Below, piece by piece: positions 31,497-44,100 of a DNA stretch of 64,000 nt. Position 1 is the first letter of the stretch. Each line of letters opens with the position of its first letter. Origin of the DNA: Phallus indusiatus (taxonomy: Eukaryota > Basidiomycota > Agaricomycetes > Phallales > Phallaceae); assembly GCA_027605045.1 (NCBI GenBank), contig JAQFWX010000006.1:434001-498000 (forward strand), given 5' to 3'. A program made the translations under genes and the position numbers. The notes below the pieces were generated by a model. It did not search any database. It saw nothing but the letters and a program-made list of their open reading frames with translations, and was not told the DNA's origin.

Positions 31497-34400
31497 ATGG
31501 ACAGAGTCAATTCGGCGTGGAAGTGCACCGCCTGTGGTTGGGCTGGTCATCAGCACAAACCTGCTACATCCAAGGACCTGGCAATACATCAGAAGGATTG
31601 CAAATTACTTCAACAAGAAAATCGTGAGCTGTGTTATCCACGCGAGGACGTAGCCGAAAGTTGTTCAGATCACAAGCGTCGTCGTCTGAATGCGAATTCG
31701 GATGACCATGAAACTGACCATACATCAGCAACTCCGAATCTAAATTGCGATATTTCAGCGGAACCTGTGAGTGTTTCCATCTTATATCATGTCATTAGAC
31801 AAATTGACGCATATATACAAACTGTTATAATGAAACCAGGGTGATGTTGATATGGGGGATAACACGCACAATGAGACGAATGGGCTAGTCTCGCAGCCGG
31901 TAGATGATCTCGTATGTTCTCCCATTTTTTTGATATACAGATCGTACTCAGAAAATTTATACAGAATTTTATTCTGGATGGTCAGAGCAGCGATCTTCTC
32001 CCAAACACGACTGCTATGGTAGCTTCGACGGACGGTATAAAAATATCTGGTAACATCAGGGTTTTCGTTTGAAGTCTCGGCTCATATCTCATTCGGGACA
32101 TTTATACATTAAAGATCTCTGTTTGCTCAATCCTCCGTCAAAAACCAAATTCAAAATACTGATTAAATGCGGCGAGAGGGAGGATGAGACCCCGGAAAGT
32201 ACAGTCAGAAAAGGGGATCATGGTGACAACCGCGTGATCTGGAACGAGCCTCTCGTATTGTATGTAAAATATCACAGCATTTTCAATTTTATTTTACATC
32301 GATTTACTAGCCCTGGTGATATTACGGACAACCCTCTCTTGACTTTTACCATCCGCAAGAAACAATCCCCAAGAAATATTACAATTAGCTCGCGCGAATG
32401 TCGATCCGCCGACCTTTTCGAGTTGCAGGGCAGTTCTGGTTAGTGATATTGTGATCAGTGTTGTTAGCCTAGTATTTATACGATTGTAGGCTCGTGCAAA
32501 CTTGACGTCGGAGAATGTCAATTAACATTCAGCATCGAAAGAATATCTGGGCTTGACATTGTTTCGAGAGTGGTAAAACGAGCATCAGCAAGGTTACTAC
32601 CAGCTCGAGAAGCCCCAGCCGAGGCCGTCGATCCTGTGACGCAGGTCTACAATGTCAACGAGAAGACTTGGACATCGTTTATCGACACATTTCAAGTTTT
32701 TATGAAGGTGATGGATGGTGTGTCTGAGGTATCTCTGTTAGCAGTGCACATATCTTTACCTTTTTCTAAAACATTTTTTAAGATAAACCCATATGTGAAG
32801 GTAGCATGGAGTGTTTTATCTATTATTCCAAAGGTGAAAGAGCCCGCTTTTTCTCTTGGACATGACGAACTAAATATATAGTTTTAATTTGTAAGACTAT
32901 ACTCGGAAAGAAAAACCGTGATGACAAAGTCAAGCAATTATGTGAAAAACTAAAAGACATTTATGAATACATTACGAATGCGGAACGGCTTCACGGGCTT
33001 TTTGCAATAACCCAGCCGACAACCTCGTGGTCTACAATACTCTGCATGGTTGTTCGGCAAACCATTGAATGCGCGTATTTTATTCGAGCGTACAGTATGG
33101 AAAACACAGGTTCAGTGTTTTGCTCACACTCATTTCATGGTAACAGTCATGTCTGATATTCATGCTCTAGTCAAGAACGTAATAAAAGGGATCAGCGGGA
33201 GTGTCGATGACAAAATACAAAGTTTTTGTGACAAAATTGACCACTTTATGAAGGTTATGACGGACTCGGTCAATCTGGAAGAAAGTGTTGTAACTCTTCG
33301 CGTATCTGAAAAGGTTATGGAACTGAGTACGTTAACTATTGTCAAGGGCTGTGTGCCATTGTTACTCATTGATGATTTTTTTACAAGATGAATTCACACT
33401 GCTCGGAGAGATGCCCTACGATTCTGACGCTGGGTTTTACCCTAAGAAACGATGTTTACCTGGCACTCGTCAAACGTTGATCAATGACATATTAGAATGG
33501 GTCAGCAGTGACACTTTACCTCAAATTCTTGTCCTGAGTGGTCAAGCGGGAACAGGAAAGTCAGCAGTAGCACATACCATCGCTGGGATATTCCGAGAAC
33601 AAAATCGGCTCGGATCTATGTTCTGTTTTAATAGAAGCTACGCGGACCGACGCAATTATCTTTTCAGTACCATATCTCGCGACTTAGCCGATGGCGACAC
33701 CCTGTGGAGAAAAGAATTAGTGAATGTTATTAACATGTCTGCAGTTCGGAAGAAGAAGGATGCCGAAACGCAATTCGACGAACTCATTATCAAGCCATCG
33801 AAAAACGTGACAACCATTGGATCTGTAGTTATCGTTGTAGACGCGTTGGATGAAAGCGGAGAACGTCATGAACGCAAGGAAATTTTGGGATTACTCTTCG
33901 ATAGATGGTCCGAGCTTCCAAAGAACTATCGTATAATTGTGACTACCCGTCCGGAACAAGACATTGAACTTCACTTCCAAAATCCTAATGTTCTATGTAA
34001 ACGGATGGGAGATATTGATGTAGAAGAAACGTTCCACGACATTCAAGCCTATGTCTCGGATATTCTCACCCCGATATCGCCGATTTTAGACAAGATAAAC
34101 GGAGATTGGCGCGGTGTACTAGCCAAGCGCGCCGAAGGTCTTTTTCAATGGGCACAAACGGCCTGCCAATTCATTGATCCCACCGTTACGCGCGCACAAC
34201 TCGTGAAAAAGAACTGGGAAACCTGCGTTTCAAGCTCATCCTTGTCACTCTTTGAATTATATCGCTCTATCATATCTAGACAGTCGGAATTCAAATATCA
34301 TGACTTCATTCAAGACTTCAAGACAATCGTGGGTGCGATTGTAACTGCGCGGGAACCTCTCTCGATCAATGCGCTGCAAAATATCTTTGACAGTATTGAA

Positions 34401-37400
34401 GATATTGGTTCAATACTCACACCCTTTGGTTCGTTCTTCGTTGGCCTCCATGACATGTGTACTCCAGTGCGACCTGTTCACACTTCCTTATTCGATTTTT
34501 TCATCTCCAAAAAAATCGCCGAAGAAACGAATGAATACTACATCGACACCTCAAACCAAGATCGGATGACTCTGGGCTGTCTCAAATTGATGGATCAAAT
34601 GCTCCGCTTCAATATATGTAACCTGGAGAGCTCACACCTGCGGAACCGCACGTTACCCGATTTCCATTCACGGGTCGAGAAAGCCATTCCGTTGCATTTG
34701 TCATATTCATGTCGTTTTTGGGGCTTTCATCTCCAGTCATCATCACATAGCGAGGAACTTGTTCGCAAGATCCGGGAATTGATGGACAACAAACTGCTAT
34801 ACTATTTTGAGGCGCTCAGTTTGTTAAATGCCGTTGATCGAGGCTGCGTAACGATGCGAGAAATAATGAATTGGTGCAAAGTGAGTGTTTTCTTATTTAT
34901 CGCCTATCCAATGGCTGAACGAGGTGGTAGGATGGAGACGGCACTTTGGCTGCAGATGCTATGGATACATGGGAGTTTGGGTTTGATTTTGGAGACACGA
35001 TGACGGAGAGCACCCCGCACCTTTACCTATCTGCTCTTCCCTTTACTCCCACCGATTCGTTTGTGTCCAGAAAATACCTTTTAAGGTATCCTCGACTGTT
35101 CACGTTTGATGCCGGCCAACCCGTCAGTTCTACGCAGAAAAATGGTATCACCCAAAGGCATGGATCAGCCGGAACTCCTGTAGCACTTGCGTTTTCTCCA
35201 AAAGGCAGATATATCGCAACTGGATCAGACAGAGGTGATTTTTGGGTATGGGACTATTTAACAGGGGATCGACTTGTGACAAAGATTCGTTCTGAATATG
35301 TGAATCATCAACATCGTCCGTTCAACCACTGCCGTGGAGTCTCCGACGTCGTATTTTCCCCTGATGGAGAATTGATTTACTGCTGTTTTTACGGCGGTGA
35401 TATCCTGGTATGGAATATGAGGACAAAGGTGCCCATTATGGAGAGATATGAGGAGGTGGCCGGTGTGGAGTGTCATTTTTGTACGATCTCTTCGGACGGG
35501 TGCTTTATGGTCTGGTGCACAAGCAAGGAAACATACGTATTCGATCGAAAAAGTCGAAAAAGCGTCGAAACTTTTAAGGGGAGTTTTACTTTTACTTCCG
35601 CCGCAATTTCACCCAACGGAGATTGGATTGCGCTTTATCGGGACCCTAAGCATGACCGCTATTTACGTGAACCCGGTTCTACAATCGTGCATTATTCGCT
35701 AGATATCAGGATGCTGCATGAAAGAGATGTGCACATATGGAACACTCGGAATCATGGGATATTGGATGTCGTATCCCGTGGTGCTGAAGGGCATTTGGCA
35801 CTGACCGACAGCTACGTTGCCTTTCAAAACAACCGCGGATCGATAGAGATCAGGGATTTACAGACAAACACTAAAGTCACCGAGATTGAGTCCAAGAGAC
35901 GTATCACATGCCTCCACTTATCTCCCAATCATCAATATCTCCTTTCTACCTTCGACGATGCGTACTCAGTCTGGACCGTGTCTACAGGAGAATTAATTAG
36001 TCAATCCCATGTAGACAACGGGATATTCTGCATGGGGTTTTCAGACGATTCTCAATCAATTGCATTACGCACGCCTGATGGTGCAATTCATGTTCGACAA
36101 TGGGATAAATCTACAGATTCCACTCATCTGCGTGGCCCGGACATTCGAGGAATTCATGAAATTTGGCTACGGGGCGGATATCTCATCCTCAAGTATTGGA
36201 ACACCTTCCATAGAGATCATCTCCAAGTTTCGGATATTGAGACAAGGAACACAATTGTCTTTGACGTTGAACTCAATTACACCTATAGACTTGTCAGTGT
36301 TTCTCCTGATGAGAAACATGTACGCGTGGCATACGCCAGCAGTCGCGGACTCTGTCTTTGGAACGAAGAAGGTGAGATCGTTGTAAACGGCTCATACCTT
36401 AATCTATTCTCCACACACTTGTGTTTGGACAAATATCTTGTTTTCACCGATGACAGCGCTGAGACCATCAGTATATGGGATATTTACACCAGTAAATTGA
36501 TTCATACTCCAATTAACCTTTTATATCATCTAACTTTCATTCCAGATCAAATAATATCTGAATCTCCTTTCTTCCACTCAATTAGTTCGTATCATCAGTC
36601 CCTTATCTCCGTGCGAAATACATGCTTCGCTTTTGTCAATTGGCGTAAAAATGAAGTGGAAGTTTGGGAATGCGAATCAGGTGACAAAGTAGCGCAATTT
36701 ATGTTCGATCCAGAGTCCAATTACACGACGATGGCTTTTTCAACCAACGGGGAACACGTCATAATGCATGTCCGAGATCGATATCGATATCCTAGATGCA
36801 TCAACGGGAGCAAAGGTGACCTCGATTCCATGCTCACGCCACGATCCTGCAAGACGACTATCCCCCAATGGAAAATATTTGACATGGACAGACAACGACG
36901 AGGTGATACTGCTCGACACGGACACTCAGGCTGGAGTATCGCTCAAAGGACCATCGTTAAATCAGCCCATCGAAAAGTTGTGGTTTTCAAATGATTTGAA
37001 TTTTATCATGACGGCATCGAATGCAGATATCGACAAAAGGACCGGGCTTGTAAATATTTGGGACACGCAATCCAGGAACACGATTATGAAGCCAATTCGG
37101 TATACGTTCAACCCAGAGAATATAGAGACTCTAGCTCTGAGCAACGGACACCTGGTAGACTTAATTAGAAACTCTTCGCAATGTTCTGTCTGGGACTTGG
37201 CTACATACGAGACAATGTCTGTTCTGTACAGCGCTCCTGCAGTCACCGACTCGGACGCCGATGGTACCGGCATTGAAAGGTAGGTTTAGTATCAGATATA
37301 TTCAATTTATTTCAGGTTCACTTATAAAGACATTCAGAATACCGATCTCTAACAAGACGGAGATATTGGATTACGCATTAATGGCCTGGAATAAAGCTTC

Positions 37401-37602
37401 GTTTCCCGCTTTCGCCCAGATGGATAATGGATGGGTTTTGGGTTTGCAAGGTGAACTTCTGTTTTGGGTTCCAGAAAATAAAAGAAAGCAATTCTGGTTT
37501 CCATGCACGATGCATATACCCCACCAAAACATCACAAAACTAAATTTTACAAATTTTGTACACGGTTTCAACTGGACGAAATGTAGGTCAAGAAATGATT
37601 AA
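31497..37602 (+). pseudogene. NLR-C: zinc finger - C2-like - NACHT - WD40, with a 1-nt frameshift
   Basis: Same twelve-exon plan as NLR-B: 31497-31766, 31840-31911, 31986-32049, 32115-32259, 32311-32438, 32490-32728, 32783-32833, 32896-33094, 33147-33326, 33388-34880, 34931-37279, 37338-37602. The zinc finger is C-x2-C-x17-H-x3-C (CTACGWAGHQHKPA). NACHT has GQAGTGKS and DALDES. In the WD40 exon an extra A near 36763 (CATAATGC where paralogs have CATATGC) shifts the frame; the following blades (ILDASTGAKVTSIPCSRHD) continue in another frame up to a normal tail exon. Unless corrected or an assembly error, the protein ends early at 36994 without its last blades and tail. The 5' part is nearly identical to B; the last exon and downstream flank are like D. 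Confidence 0.8.
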
Positions 37603-40600
37603 TGTGGCAGAACTTTGAACATATGTCATTTGTATAAAGGTGTACACAGACGGGTATGATTTGTAGTACTGAGAACGATTTGTAATTTACTTCCCACATT
37701 TTTGTACCGGATATGTCAGGTTGGAGAAGTATATTATTTATTACTTAACTTTGAAGTCGTTTTAGAATAGCTCGTCAAAGAGGCGGAATTATATACATGA
37801 ATTGAAGATACCTAATTTGAACGAAAATTCGAAAGTTCTGCCAATGTCTCCCATTCGCTGCCGGTTGAGCGCGCTATCAGTGTATGGCGGCTGTCAAAGC
37901 ATCAATATCCGCGAGAGTCTTCATGGATGTTATGACTGTATGTGCTATGTGGTAATCGAGGATAATTGAATCCATCACTTGGGCCTAGTCATCGATCTGT
38001 GGTCGAACTGCGATTAGAAGAACACGTAGATATTGATGCATATCAAATGAACAGGCCTAGAACACCGACTATATACGCATTGACAACCCATTACTGATCC
38101 GCGGAGAAATATTGTATCCTTTATCAGAAGGCTTCAGGAGGAATTGAGGTCGCCATAAATACCCAGCGCTCACACCTGATGAATTCCGATGGCATTCAGA
38201 AGATTTGTATATTCGTCTTGCTTCGGTTCATTTGATGAGACAAGCGAAGCGCTGTACAAAAGCTTTGGTGTCTTGATCAAAAGTCCACGTTATACTGGTT
38301 TCACCAATGGAGTAGACATGCTGGTCATAACACGAGGGTAGGCTACATTATGTCAGTATTGATGCGAAGAGGTTCGTTTCTCGCAATTATGACATCAGCC
38401 ACTCAAAGATGTGAGAGTATACGACGTTGTCCGAAGGTACCGGCCAATGCCGTCCTCACCATCGGTGCCAGAAAGCCATATCAAAATCTTCACCCACATC
38501 TACATTCTGATTTGAATCTGATGACTGTATTCATGTAGTGACATCTGCAGTCAGAAAAGTATCGGTTTTAGTGAAAGAATGGCTCACAGGAAGAGAAACG
38601 TACGAGCGACAAGTAGGATTTGGGTTATGCCCGACGGTTCTGGCAGTTTTGGCACTGCCCTGGACCATCCATTTCCAAGACATTGGCAGACGATTGTATA
38701 ACGTTGGTGTTCGTTGCAAGCTTGGCCATCGCTTTCGAGGGCACCACGTATCTCATGTATGGTCATTCGTTGTCGGTCCGAATGTTGACTAGCGCTGAAG
38801 AGGCGGTTTGCGCATATGCATGGTTTGCTGTACAGCGAGAAGCCTTTACCAATTCATAGATGAGTAAGCATCCAAGAGAGGAATAAACAAAAAAGACAAA
38901 CCGCAGTATACTGCTGTGTTTGAATCCTTCTAGACACGGATGTGCTCATAACAGTAAGGAAGCGCGTATGACGTGATAAGGGAAGGGGCTGGGGGCAGTA
39001 CAGTGAACGCCGCGCGTCTTTAAGCAGTCTTAGCTGAACTGTTTGCGACTGCAGCGAATGAAGGGGGTGGGTGTTATAATGCATTAGTAGGAATAACTGA
39101 ACTTTATGTAAGGTAGAAAACAGAGGTACATACATTGGCGATCCATCAAAATACGTCGATACTACTCGGAAAAATGAAAAACAAGAGCGTTATTTCTTTC
39201 AGCAGAAGGCGATGGTCCGTGAGAGGTCTAAAGCATTGGAAGGTTGAGGATTGAGGTATGGGTGCATTCGCATTCGTTCTTGACCAGGTCCGCGTCGATG
39301 AAAGTTTTGGGATGATCTACGGATCCCAGTTGCTTGGGTTTGATCGAGGCAAAACAGGCCCTGTCTTCTTCATTTCAAGACCATGTGTTGGAATGACTCC
39401 TTGACATAGGCACGCTAATTGTAAGGAGCATTTAGGGCGAGAACGAAATAACCCGAATTTGTGATTAATGCAAAGAGGGAAACAATTTCTTGAATTCGTT
39501 GTCGCGAAATGTCAGAGCATGAGGCCGTCTCCGCCAGGCATCATTGCCAATTCATGTTGAAAGCTTGTATTCTTCAATTATGTAGTTAGAAAAAGCGTGA
39601 CGCATGTGGTAATAGTGCGCGATGATAACCACGAACAGGAAGGGGTCGACCTCGATGTGGGGGCAAAACAATGGGGTGAAGATGATAAACGAGGAAAGAC
39701 GCGCGTTTCTACCGATTCCGTTAATGTTGAAATCATATAAGTTCTTTCAGGTTCGTGGTCAGACCGAAACCACTGTCCAAACAGCCAACAGTATTGAATG
39801 AGAGTGGGACTCGGATCCGGGGTCAATTTGAATACACGGCGGGACTTAAGGCGGTGATTGTGTGTTCTTCGGTGCGATGACGTACGAAGTCTGTATATGA
39901 ACAAGCATAAAAAGAATGAAATTTTGATATATCGTTGTGCTTTTAAAACGTAATCGGTTCAAGAAAAGGACGCACCATATTGAGCGAATGAACACACGGT
40001 AGAACTCTCCTTTAATATGTTTGTATGTAACTGGAGTATATAGCTTCAATGCCGCGCATTAAAGTGCAGAAGACCGATCCCTTTGACCAAGCATAATAAG
40101 ACGCTTTGACGGTAAGCTGATTCCTAAAGTCAGTCCTGCCAGTCCATCGCGATCGAGATAGCGTCGGATCCATCAGGCCTGGTGAAAGAGGATGGCCAAC
40201 ACGAGTATCGAGATAGAGCGAGGGTGATATATTTGCATTAAACGAAGAGAGTCCTCGAACTGTGTATTGCGAAATGCAGCCGCTGAGATAATGCCGACTA
40301 GTAGCGTCTTCAGTAGGCATCATTGCTACGTCACCACTGCGGCCGAATCCACATTCTATATCTTGAGACAGAGCGATAGAATATGGTGGGCGATGCATCC
40401 GCAGCCAGGAAGAGATCGATTGTGATGTAGGACAGAATGTGGATGCGAAGTGAGAAACGGCGCACGCACGCAAGCCTGACGTTTGAGATCGTATGCATTG
40501 ATTCAGTTCCGTTATATAGACAAAACCATAGCAGTTGGAACAGTCAATGGCGTAGCAATGTGACAGAGTGCTGTACTTGAAATACAACGTACGCTACTAA

Positions 40601-40784
40601 AAAAGATATCCGAATTAGTAAAGAAGGCCGTGGGATCAACGTAAGACTCACCTTTCTTAGTGTGTTTGGTAATGAGTTTTCAACTCTCATGACTCTTCAA
40701 TACCGAGTGGAGTCGTTCAACATTTGATACCCAATGTTGACCCAATGCCAAATTGCCCATGTTCATCATCGTAACTTGATTTTT
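37603..40784. other. Intergenic between NLR-C and NLR-D; duplicated block and relics
   Basis: 37603 to about 39700 is closely repeated at 46817 to about 48850, downstream of NLR-D, in the same order and orientation. No intact gene is seen. A minus-strand relic at 39564-39661 encodes PFLFVVIIAHYYHMRH, the same repeated membrane-like relic as at 5099-5178 and 48761-48854. 40100-40450 carries a further diverged copy of the same module. Confidence 0.55.
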
Positions 40785-40816
40785 GGGTGACTCACTGTGA
40801 CTTGCCGAATCAACGG
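40785..40816 (+). promoter_or_regulatory. Conserved upstream motif of NLR-D
   Basis: GGTGACTCACTGTGACTTGC then CGAATCAACGG, about 410 bp before the ATG; nearly identical upstream of E (49817-49848). It is followed at 40848-40866 by CCTGCGATACGACCGTAGG, an imperfect palindrome also kept in E and F. Confidence 0.35.
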
Positions 40817-41197
40817 CCCGGCAGGAAATCTTTGCTCTATTTAGCACCTGCGATACGACCGTAGGACATTTCAAATCACTAGCTCAAGAGAAACAATATT
40901 CATGGCTCATTATCTCACTATTTTCCCTCTTGTTTCCAAGTGAGTCTCATCAAGATCGACCTTTCGTCGACAAATACTTGCAGCCTCTGATGTTTTATAC
41001 GGCCTTTTTGCGTTGGCCTTGATGTTACAGAGGAATAGGAAGAAAAGTATAGCCATTGATTGGCAGTTGCGGACTGACGTAAATTGCACTTGAGGCGTAC
41101 TCTCAGGCTAACGCAACTTTGTTCCCTTACCAAATCTCAGTTGTGCTCACCGTGCTCGCCACGCCTTTCACTACAATTGTTTATCGGTACTTTAGCC

Positions 41198-44100
41198 ATG
41201 ACCGATTCGACGGAACACCCGTGGAAGGGTATAAAAATATCTAGTCAGTAATTTCAGAGTTTCTCATTCAAGTTTCGTTCATTCGGGGATCATTCAAGAT
41301 CTTTGCTTGCTTAATCCTCCGCCGAAACAGAGTACCCAGTTCAGAATAGTGATTAAGTGCGGCACTAGGAAGGATGAGACACCAGCAAGCGCAGTTAGGA
41401 AAGGGGATCACGATAACAAATGCGTGATCTGGACCAAGCCTCTCATTTTGTATGTTAGCTAGATCATATAACCTTCCGAAATTTGATCTTACATTGCGAC
41501 TTAGTGCTGGTGATATCATGGATGATACTCCCTTGACTTTTACTGTTCGAAATAACCGAATCCTAAATATTACAATTGGCTCGTGCCAACGCCGGGCCAT
41601 CGACCTACTCAAGATGCAAAGCAACTCTGGTTAGTTAATATTACAGAATTAGATAACAGTGTGTTTAGTCTGATATTATACGATTGCAGGTTCGTGCAAA
41701 TTGGACGTCGCAGGAAACTGTCAATTAACATTCAGCGTCGAAAAAATATCTGAGCTTGACGTCGCTTCAGGAGTAATAAAACAAGCATCTGCAGAGTTAT
41801 TACGAACTCAAAACGCCCCAGCTGAGGTTCCCCTCGTTATTGAACCTGATACGCAAGTCTACGATGATACTGAGAGGACTTGGACGTTGTTTATCGACAC
41901 ATTTCAGGCTTTTATGAAAGTGATGGATGGTGTTTCCGAGGTAGTTTCTTTAGCAAGTATATCTTCATTCTCCACTCAAGCTTTTGTGTAGATAAATGTA
42001 TACCTGAAAGTAGCGTGGAATATTCTATCTATTATACCAAAGGTGAAAAGCACTTTTCCCTCTCTTGAACATTACAAACTAAATATACAATCTTTTGTAA
42101 GACTACTATCGCAAAAAAAAATCGTGATGACAAAGTCAATCAATTATGTGAAAAACTGAAAGAAATTTACGAATACATTATGAATGCGGAAAGGCTCCAC
42201 GAGCTTTTTGCTACGACCCAGTCTGCAACTCGGTGGTCCACGATACTCTCCACGATTGTTCGGCAAACCATTGAATGTGCATATTTTATTCGAGCGTACA
42301 GCAAGGAAAACCCAGGTTCGGTGTTTTTCTCGACAGGATGTCATGATGGAATCAAATCTGATTTTCACGCTCTAGTTAAAAACGTAATGAAAGGAATTAG
42401 CGGGAGTGTGGATGACAAAATCCAAAGTTTTAACGACAAACTTGACCATTTCATGAAGGTTATGACGGACTCAATCAATCTCGAAACAAGTGTTGTAACA
42501 CTTCGCGTATCTGAAAAAATTGTTGAACTGAGTACGTTAATTATTGTCAAAGGCTATATGCTGTTGTCGATCATTCATGATTTCCTTATAAGATGAATTA
42601 ATACTGCTTGGAGAAATGCCCTACGATTCAGAGGCTGGATTTTTTCCCAGCAAAGAATGTCTACCCGGAACTCGTCAGACGTTGATCAATGAGATATTTG
42701 AATGGGTTAATGGCGACGCATCGTCGCAAATACTCGTACTGAGTGGACAAGCTGGGATAGGGAAGTCTGCAGTGGCACATACCATAGCTGGGATACTCCA
42801 AAAGCAAAATCGACTGGGATCTATGTTCTGTTTCAATAGAAGTTTTAAAAACCGGCACGATTGTCTTTTCAGCACCATATCTCGTGACTTGGCCGACGGT
42901 GACAACCTTTGGCGAGAAGAATTAGTGAAGGTTATTAACAGCAACTCTGCTGTTCGGAGGAAGAAAGATGTCAAAACACAATATGAAGAACTTATTCTAA
43001 AACCTTCGAAAAATGTGGTCACTATCGGACCTGTAGTTATTGTCGTGGACGCGTTGGATGAGAGTGGAACCCGTAGTGAACGCGAGGAGATCCTGACATT
43101 TCTCTTCGAAAGATGGTCAGAGCTTCCCGAAAGCTATCGTATCATCATTACCACTCGCCCGGAACAGGACATTGAAACTCAAATTCGAGAATTCAATATT
43201 CCATGTAAACGGATGGGTGATATTGATGCGGAGGAAACGCGTCGTGATATTGAAGCCTATGTCTCGAAACGTCTGGATAAAATATCACCAAAGTTGAATG
43301 AGATAGATAAGGATTGGCGCAGTACACTATCGACGCGTGCCGAGGGCCTTTTCCAATGGGTACAGACAGCCTGCCAATTTATTGATCCCACGGTGACACG
43401 TTCAAGACTGGTAGGAAAAAAATGGGAAACTTGCATATCAAACTCGTCTTCGTCATTATATGGATTATATCACCAAATTATATCAAGTCAATCAGAATTT
43501 CAGGACGCTGATTTTATTGAAGAGTTCAAGACGATCGTAGGCGCGATCATAACTGCGCGGGAACCTCTCTCGATCAATGCTCTGCAAAATATCTTTGACA
43601 GTATCGAAGATATCGAATCCATACTTACCCCTTTTGGCTCTTTCTTCGTTGGCGTTCATAACACCTCTATTCCGGTGCAACCGGTTCACACCTCCTTGTT
43701 CGATTTTTTCGCCTCCAAACAAATTGGCGAAGAAACTAATGAGTACTATGTCGACACCTCAAACCAAGATCGGATGACTATGGGCTGTCTCGTACTGATG
43801 AATCAAATGCTCCGCTTCAATATATGTAACATGGATACATCACACCTGCGCAATCGCATGTTATCCGATTTCGATTCACGGGTCGAAAAAGCCATTCCGT
43901 TGCATTTGTCATATTCGTGTCGTTTTTGGGGCTTTCATCTGCAATCGTCAGCACATAGCGAGGAAATTGTTCGCGAGGTTCGGAAATTAATGGATAATAA
44001 ATTGTTGTATTATTTTGAGGTACTCAGTTTATTGGCCGCCGTTGATCGGGACTGCGTGGCAATGCGAGAAATAATGAACTGGTGCAAAGTGAGTGTTTTT

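Noticed and set aside
31912..31940. A 29-nt intron (GTATGT...ATACAG) in the 5' part of NLR-C
   Set aside because: Too short, and in B it leaves a stop in the next exon. A 74-nt intron ending at GGTCAG (31985; 7953 in B) keeps frame in both.
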